DNA of 64,000 bases, taken from Macrophomina tecta (taxonomy: Eukaryota > Ascomycota > Dothideomycetes > Botryosphaeriales > Botryosphaeriaceae). A model generated the notes under the pieces. That model had not been told where the DNA came from and searched no databases. It saw nothing but the letters and a program-made list of their open reading frames with translations. Position numbers and translations under genes: made by a program. Each line of letters begins with the position of its first letter. Positions within the stretch are counted from its first letter, which is position 1. This document shows positions 57,478 through 64,000 of this stretch, in pieces. The stretch lies in the NCBI GenBank assembly GCA_024180945.1, contig JAKSGN010000006.1, positions 3,968,001 through 4,032,000 of the forward strand, read 5' to 3'.

Positions 57478-59939
57478 GTTTTAGACGATCGTATGGAGAT
57501 GAGATGGGACGGTTGGGTGCGGCGACACTCGCTCTTTCTGGCTTTGGCACCCTTTCTCCCTCTCCATATCTATGTTCCTCTATTCCATCTGCATGATTCT
57601 GCACGGCTTGTATCTGTTCGGCGTTCTTGAGTATGATGAGGCGTTCAAGGGCGCGTGGCATGAGGTGGGCGGAGGGCTCCTTTGTGATGTGATTTGATGC
57701 AGTCTTTCTCTTTAGGCACGTTGTATCCCTGTACTTTTCCTCGGTCTTTTTTCTTCGCTTCAATCCCTGCCATCTTCGATCGCTAGCGAGCATAGTATCA
57801 TTTATACACATGTATGAGAAAGACCAAAACGATATTTCAGCTGGAATACGATTTTTTTTTTTTTTTTTTTTAGACAACTGCGTGGGATCCGTGTCAAGTG
57901 AGAAGCATCGTTTATGTTTGAGAGTGGGCGTATACAAGCCTTGGTGCCAAGGAGGGGACGGATGTATATGTGACGGCGCGTCAGAAGAGGGGATTGAATG
58001 GAGGACAAGAAATAGAATTGGCCTCGTAATGGGCTAGCTTTGGCTCAGTGCTGCTGCTGCTGCTGCTCTCTCTCTCTCTCTCTCTCGTTCAACGCTCAAG
58101 GTCAGGTTTGTTCGGCCAGTTGCTCAGCCTCTGCGGTTTCATATTAGTAGAGTGGTGTCCTTCCATCGAAACGGCCGGATGGCCGAGCTTTGCACAGCAC
58201 AAAAGCAAGGGACGGCGGCACGCCGGTAGTGACGCTAGGCATGTGGCAGAAGAGTTGGGACTCGGCATTAGTCTAAATATGCACAAGACACATCAAGCAA
58301 CCGCACCGGGACACGGCAAGTACGCACGCACGCACGCACGGCAAGCTTTCAGATAAAAACCGCACAATGGATGTAAAAAAAAAAAAAAAAGTACCAAGTC
58401 GAGAGTATAACGACTCCTTGCACATTGAGGCAAGGTAGAAGCAAAATAAAAGCGAGCGCTTTGGTATATCCATCCACACACCAACACAAAGCATGAAAGA
58501 ACAGGAAAAGAAACAATCTGCTCAAAACTCCCTTTCCATCAACGCCCATGTATACAAGACTCCCCAAAAGACCAGACTTAAACAAACGTGAAAATGACAC
58601 ACGCACACATGGGCGACATCCACAATTCGAGCTTCTCCCTCAGCAGGTATCTCTGTGAGGAAGCACGTCACACACACACATTCGCACTCTCTCCCACCAC
58701 ATGAGGAAGAACTCTACAAACTCTGCCCCTTTTTGCGACAGTGTGAAGATGATAACATCGGGTCACCATCCATCTGTCCCCACCAAAGACCACGCGCACA
58801 TATTTGTTCCTAGACCCACGCAGGAAACGTTCGTCGTTCACTCCTTCGCAAGTCCCTCAACCTTCTCCGTGTGAAGTATCGATCGCACACACCAGAAGCA
58901 GTTGGATGGGGGTATACGCCCAGCAATCTTCTTCCGCCAATATCTCATCGGCTCCAGAACACACATTCACCCCATCCATCACCAGCATCCGCCGCAGCCA
59001 GCATGGTAAATGGTTGGTGGGAGGATCGGATCGGATTAAGAGAGTGAAAAAGGAGAGAAGTGGAAAATAAGCTTGAATCTCGCTTCATCTTCATCATCTC
59101 GAAAGTGTCGGGTTGTAAAAAGTCTGGTATGAATTAAGAAGTCGATTTTGTAGAACGCGCGGGGGGTAGACGACTCCAAAAAGGCGGGAGAGATGAAGAG
59201 GGGCAAGATAAAACAGACAACACCAAAAGGTTTCGACAGTCGACTGCAGCAGCAGACAAGAGGAAATGAGAATATTGTGGCAAAAAAAAAAATAAAAATA
59301 AAAGAAGAAACCTCTTCCGTCCGATCCATCCTCCCAATACGCAACGCGCCTCCCATTCTCCTTTCCACCAGCTAAAAATGGAGACCTAAGAAACAACAGA
59401 ATGGAGAGAAGAACTTGGATAAAAGTGGAAAAGGAATTTTTCGGGGAATATCGAGAACTGAGACTTGACGCCCTCACGCAAGTAACGAAAAAGTTAGATA
59501 CCAGATGCACCACCCGTTCGCGTACCCGCCAACCTAAGCGCAAGATCAAAAACCAGCCAGAAACACAAGAAAGTTAGGTTGATATCGAGAGGAAGTTCGT
59601 CCCCGGAAGTGACTGCCTATAGATGGGGCGCAGTCTATCCGATGCGTGCATTGCGATGCACTGTGCAAGGCAAGGTAACATGTCTGTAGCTTAAATAATG
59701 CACAAATGTGTTGTTGTGTTCCATCTGGGAGAACTGAGACGATCCACTGTCGAGAGCGTGTACACCCAAGACTAGGAAGCCTCAGTCATCTCAGGAGGTA
59801 GTTGTGGTCTCCGAGAGGGGAATTGTAGTCGGAGCGAAGTGAGCGAGAAGGGAGAACCATTGCGGACAAAAATCTAAACGGCGACTGAAATCCTGCTAGG
59901 AAAACTCGTGAGATCGAATATTCGACGTTGAAGTCGTAA
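57478..59939. other. 3' region between convergent PSY4 and SOM1-like genes
   Basis: These 2.5 kb hold no supportable gene. They contain a T run (57852-57871), adjoining CTG and CT microsatellites (about 58048-58086), an A run (about 58375-58390) and a CACG repeat (about 58322-58340). Both UTRs and any terminators must lie here. Confidence 0.5.
58048..58086. repeat. Compound (CTG)n-(CT)n microsatellite
   Basis: Six or so CTG units run directly into about eleven CT units, in noncoding DNA between convergent genes. Confidence 0.85.
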
Positions 59940-62483
59940 TCATAGAGCATCTGCTTCCACCCCGTCGCCTAGAAAAGCCTGGTCGAAGGTAAAGGCGCTC
60001 GAACCGCCGTCATCAGTATGCAGGAAGGTATCGAAATCGAAGTTTTCGAGCACGTCGCCGCTGTCCATAGAGCCAAAGTCGAGATTGAAACCACCGTTCT
60101 GCATAAAGTCAACACCAGGTCGATCAAGCGGTTGTGAGGTCAAACTTACGTTGTCGTTGCCCAAGTCTCCAAAAGGAGCATTAGCATTGGGATCCATGGG
60201 TGGCTGGGCGGGCACCTGGGGAGGCTGGTTCGCGGGAGCTGGGGGCTGCTGTTGAGGGTTGGGTTGTTGAGCTGTTGCAGAAGGGTTACTAATGGATTTC
60301 TTTTGTTGCATAGGCGCAGATGGCGTACTGGGCGTTGGTGTTGGCGGAGGATTCTCAGCGTCCGAGGCCGGAGTAGCGCCTGTTGTTGAACCCTTCTTAT
60401 TGGCAGCAACATTCTGCGGCTTGGCGGGAGGACCCTGGAGCTAATTAGCACATGTTCATAGTCTACATCGCTCTCTGCTGCTGACCTTCTTGTCATCCTT
60501 CTTCTTATTCTTCGGGTTCGGCTTATTAGCCTGCGAGGGGGTGGGGGGTTGGTTCTGGGGCTGCGCAGGTGAAGAGGGCTGAGTTCGGCCATTCTCGTTG
60601 CCAGGAGCCGGAGCGGGTGGCGGCGGCATCTGCTGGTTTCTCTGCTGAGGCGTACCCATCGGCGGCTGTTGCGGTTGGCCTTGCTGCATGCCCTGAGCCT
60701 GCGGCGGACCTTGTTGTTGCTGACCCTGCTGCATCATCTGAGGGCCGCCCTGAGGCCACATGCCGTTTGGCATGCGACCGCCGTTTCGCGCAATCATTTC
60801 CATTTGCTGTTGGGTCATCTGTCCTTGAAAGCCAGGGTGCGAGCTCGGCGGCCTCATCATACCATTGGCACCCATTTGCCCTTGGTAGAACTGCGGCGGC
60901 ATGCCAGGAGGCATCTGGTTTGGATCAAAGCCATTGGGTAGCGGAGAGTTCCTGTTCTGAGGCATGGATCCGTCCGGCATAGGCGAGCCAGGCAAGCCAG
61001 CCTGGTTCAGCTTAGGAGTGCCGCGCTTCATTTGGTCGCTGGGGTTCGGCGAAGGGCCAGCCCTGCTACCCTGGGGAGACATGGCTGGTGGGAATCCTGG
61101 CTGTCCGACGGGACCAGAGGCGGGGTGCTGGGTGATGTTATCCTGCTCCTGGCGGGCCATTAAAAGACGCTTCTTGTTCTGCTGCTCGAGGAGCATCAGC
61201 TGCATCTGATAGTCCTGGAGCGCGTGGTTGCCGCCAGGTTGCTGGCCGGGTGCGCCTGGCTGCATGCGGGCATTGGCATTGCCCTGGAAAAAGTCCTGCG
61301 AGCCATCTGCGCCTTGCTGAGCCATGGGGGAGTTTTGCATTCCGGCGTTGTTCATTTCCTTTGCCAATTGTTGGTTATTCAAGGCTGCTTTATGCTGCAA
61401 GGCAAGATTTTGAGCATATACCTGTAGACCCTTTGCCTGCACATTGGGGTTTTGACCCTGGAATGCACTGAATTGCTGCGGCGTCATGTTATTTGGGTCA
61501 ATGCCATTCGCCATGAGCAACTGGCCGGCCTGAGCCGCAGAAGTGGCACCCATCTGTTGCGGCTGCATGCCTTGGCTTCTTGCGCCAGGGCCCATTTGCT
61601 GGCCGTTGAACCCGTTCTCAAGACGTGGGCGCTTGTTCGGCGACGGCGCGTTCTCAGCCGAACCCGGTGATTGCGGGCGCTGGTTCATATCCATCTGCGA
61701 TCCGTCCCGTTGCATCTGCTGATTCTGCATGATTTGTTGCTGGCTCTTCATCTGTTGGAGCTGCTGTGGGTTCCTACATCGTGGCGTGAGAGCTGTCAGT
61801 CACTATACTCGGGGCCGATTCAACACCATAGCCCACATACATAGCTCCGCGATTCTGCATCATCCTCATCTGCATCTCCTTGGCATTGGCGGGCATGCCC
61901 ATCATGTTTCGGTATTGGGGCGCGTTATTTGTCATCATCAGGCGCTGCTGGTTTTCCTGCCTCAGTTGAGCTTGTTGCTGCGGAGGTGGTCAGCGGTATC
62001 GTGGATGCGGGGAGGGGCCGGGGGACGACAAACCCTAGTGTGAGCCAGATACTGCAGCTGCGCGGAGCCAGGCTTCGAGCGCTGGCGCTGCGCGTTGAAA
62101 ATGTCCCAGAACTGAGTCCACCAGTCAAACAAGAATGAATTCTCGGAGGGATCGCTGGGCACGGCGGCCGGGGGTAGGTCGTCAGGGCGCTTGTGCAGTT
62201 CGTCCTTGCTGTCAGTATCCATGTCATCCACGCCGTTCATGTCGCGCCGGCCACCGGGGCTGGGCTTGGGAGCGGTGCCAGTGTTGATGATGAGCACATC
62301 CTTGACCTGGCGGGCTAGATCCCAATGGTGGTTCTTGAGAAAGTAGTCGTAAATGTACGTGTTCAACATAGTCTGCGGGTCGTTTGAACCGCGCGCACCA
62401 CCGGCCTGCATCAGCGGCGTGCCACCGACAGGGCCGCCCTGCTGGTTCATTGCGGCCATGTTGGCCTGCTGCTGGTTCATCAT
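59940..62483 (-). CDS. LisH-domain transcriptional regulator, SOM1/SomA (Flo8-like)
   Basis: CDS is complement(join(59940..60098, 60150..60434, 60486..61773, 61841..61977, 62034..62483)), 772 aa. SomA/Som1 proteins act downstream of cAMP-PKA on adhesion, conidiation and virulence in other ascomycetes; that role here is by family. A LisH motif lies at about 37-62 (TMLNTYIYDYFLKNHHWDLA), and SFLFDWWTQFWDIFNAQ is also diagnostic. The middle is Gln/Met/Pro-rich, with NKRPRLENGF and KPNPKNKKKDDKK basic patches. The C-terminus has VLENFDFDTFL and an acidic end. All four joins agree in phase. The last intron (60099-60149) is 51 nt, GTAAGT to CAG, stop-free and divisible by three, so retention adds 17 residues without breaking the frame. 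Confidence 0.88.
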
Positions 62484-63503
62484 GAGCGGCTAGCGGACAG
62501 ATATGGATGGCGCGGATGCGCGGTCAAGAGGATCTGGGTCCCTTCACGGCAGTGGCGTTGGGACTGCGGCGGAGGATGCAACGAATCCGCCTCAGGAGAT
62601 GGGCGAGCTGGGCTCCAGCATGAGCGGGCGCGGGCCTGTGGATCGTCGCGGCGGTCGTGCGATGCAGCGGCGGAAAGGCGAGGTCGGCGCTCCGGGTATG
62701 GACGGCCGAGCTGAGGGCGACGGAGACTTAGTGCTGGGGCGCGTTGGGCTCGCAGCGTGGGCTGGTCGCAGGGGCGCGGACTTGCGATCCCTCGAGGTGC
62801 GCGTGGGCGATGATGGAGGACGGAGTCGGAGAGGCGCGGTGGGTGCAGAGTATCCTGATTGTGCTGCTGCGCGCAATCAAATGGCGTCGCTAGCGAGGCG
62901 GCGACGTGTTACAGCAGACGGCGGGAGAGAGCGGCCGCGAGAGTAAAGATTTGCACGATGGCCACGCAGGGTATCAGCAGCGCAAGGCCGGGAAAGGAAT
63001 TGCAGGTCGAAGGTGTGCGAGCTTAGCGGTTGGGGGGGCGCGCGCCTTCATCGCCCTCCAGACGCTGTCGATTGGGTGCGCACACAATCACGAGGCACCA
63101 CGAAGCTGGCCCAGCCACTTGAGACACACAACCAACACCGCGGTCCCAGCCCCCAAAAACACATGCATCGCGCTGCGGTGGCTCGAAAGCATCACCTGTA
63201 TCTTTTTTCAGGGAGATTCGATGTGTTCCGCTGGGTGTCACGTGATTCCGCCGGCACCTCCACCCTCCCGCCCTCTCCGCAGCGTCCAGGGGGTGGCGGA
63301 TCAGGGTATAGCACTGGTAGTATAATTAGAAGAATCTCTCCGCCCACCGCCGTCAGCGTGCCCCACCGCATTTGTAGCTACCTAGACCGCTGTCTCTCTT
63401 GCTCCTGTTCCCCCGCAGAATCCCAGCAAAATCCACCGCGTCGCCACGTTGTACAACTCCTGCTGCGAACGCGTCTTGGCGCTCTGCCTTTACTCATCTT
63501 CGG
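62484..63503. other. Spacer between SOM1-like start and BET3 stop
   Basis: This region upstream of the SOM1-like gene and downstream of BET3 (both minus) is GC-rich in its left half. No supportable gene was found. Pyrimidine-rich DNA lies near 63390-63420. Confidence 0.5.
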
Positions 63504-63890
63504 TTACTCATCATCTGGAGGCAGCTCATCCTCAATAAACCGCACCAACGTGATGCGCATTTCCGTCGTGTCATTACCCCTGAGCACGTCGCTGATGAAG
63601 TGAACTTCTACCTGCATTTGAACCTAAATTCCGTTTTAGCGATGGCGTATGTTCACTGGTGCCAAGTTCTTCCCGACTTGCAACACTGGTGTACTAACCA
63701 TTTCCAACGCTCCCCGCAACACTCCGCAAAGAATATTCGAATACCATAATTCATCTTGTGCGCGGCCGTCGTCTGGAAGCTCCACAAAGTCCGCCAGCGG
63801 ATTCTCATCGAATATCAATGAGAATTGTTTGTTGTCGCTGGTCCAGTTCGTGATTGTAGGCGTGATGTTGAGGAATACTTTGAAGCCGAC
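63504..63890 (-). CDS. BET3: TRAPP complex subunit BET3 (TRAPPC3), 3' part
   Basis: Visible exons are complement(join(63504..63623, 63699..63890)); the 5' part lies beyond the right end. Bet3 is a core TRAPP subunit that helps activate the Ypt1/Rab1 GTPase in ER-Golgi traffic. The visible 104 codons, stop included, read [46 protein letters not shown], then [24 protein letters not shown] and a C-terminal [11 protein letters not shown], all typical of Bet3. Intron 63624-63698 (GTTAGT to TTTAG) is phase 0. The upstream acceptor is CTGCAG before VGFK. The 110 bp to the window end look like intron, though a short exon there cannot be excluded. Confidence 0.92.
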
Positions 63891-64000
63891 CTGCAGAGTA
63901 ATCAGAATACGGTCCGTGGTTTCTCATGATTTCCCCAGCTGTTCCCAATGTATCCGGGGGAGTAGGTGTTAGATTATTTGCCCCGGGTGTTCACTCGCCA

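Overview
The window is nuclear DNA of a filamentous ascomycete (Pezizomycotina, most likely a dothideomycete; the class is an inference). The evidence is short GT-AG introns (mostly 45-80 nt, with CTAAC/CTGAC-like branch sites), a six-HAMP group III hybrid histidine kinase, a Zn2Cys6 regulator, a SomA-type LisH protein, and ordinary Pezizomycotina housekeeping genes. No rRNA, tRNA, CRISPR array, plasmid feature or virus was seen. I support 14 protein genes, about one per 4.6 kb, which is sparse for such a fungus. Exon joins were worked out by hand from splice signals and reading-frame phase.

Layout. 1-7.9 kb has no supportable gene. 7.9-12.5 kb holds nucleoporin NSP1 (-) and, divergently, an AP-1 accessory protein LAA2-like gene (+). 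14.9-19.0 kb is the osmosensing, fungicide-target hybrid histidine kinase (NIK1/OS-1/NikA type, +). 21.2-24.6 kb is a SNF2 ATPase with an embedded RING finger and a SUMO-interacting motif (ULS1/RIS1 type, +). 26.4-28.7 kb is an ADIP/Msd1-type coiled-coil protein (-), divergent from tRNA-dihydrouridine synthase DUS3 (+, 29.5-31.9 kb). 34.3-36.3 kb is a C2H2 regulator of SFP1 type (+). 40.9-42.9 kb is an F-box protein (-). 47.3-48.5 kb is a LaeA-like methyltransferase (-), divergent from a Zn2Cys6 transcription factor (+, 49.1-51.6 kb). 53.4-55.2 kb is the APC/C activator CDC20 (+). 55.6-57.5 kb is the PP4 regulatory subunit PSY4/PPP4R2 (+). 59.9-62.5 kb is a SOM1/SomA-like LisH regulator (-). 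63.5-63.9 kb is the 3' part of TRAPP subunit BET3 (-), whose 5' part lies outside.

The genes are not one pathway: the set mixes nuclear transport, vesicle traffic, cell cycle, signalling, tRNA modification and transcription. The LaeA-like/Zn2Cys6 divergent pair looks like a possible regulatory module, but no biosynthetic genes lie beside it.

The most unusual structure is a family of about 70-85 bp imperfect palindromes with arms built on GAAGCAGTYGTCCGG, present five times between 20.3 and 29.0 kb and not obvious elsewhere. Two copies share their loop and lie in inverted orientation 345 bp apart upstream of the SNF2 gene. One is at that gene's 3' end, one is inside an unusually long intron of the ADIP gene, and one is in the ADIP/DUS3 divergent promoter. 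Other points are three stop-free introns with lengths divisible by three (SFP1-like, SOM1-like, DUS3), a probable GC-AG intron in the F-box gene, and a short uORF just before the histidine kinase start.
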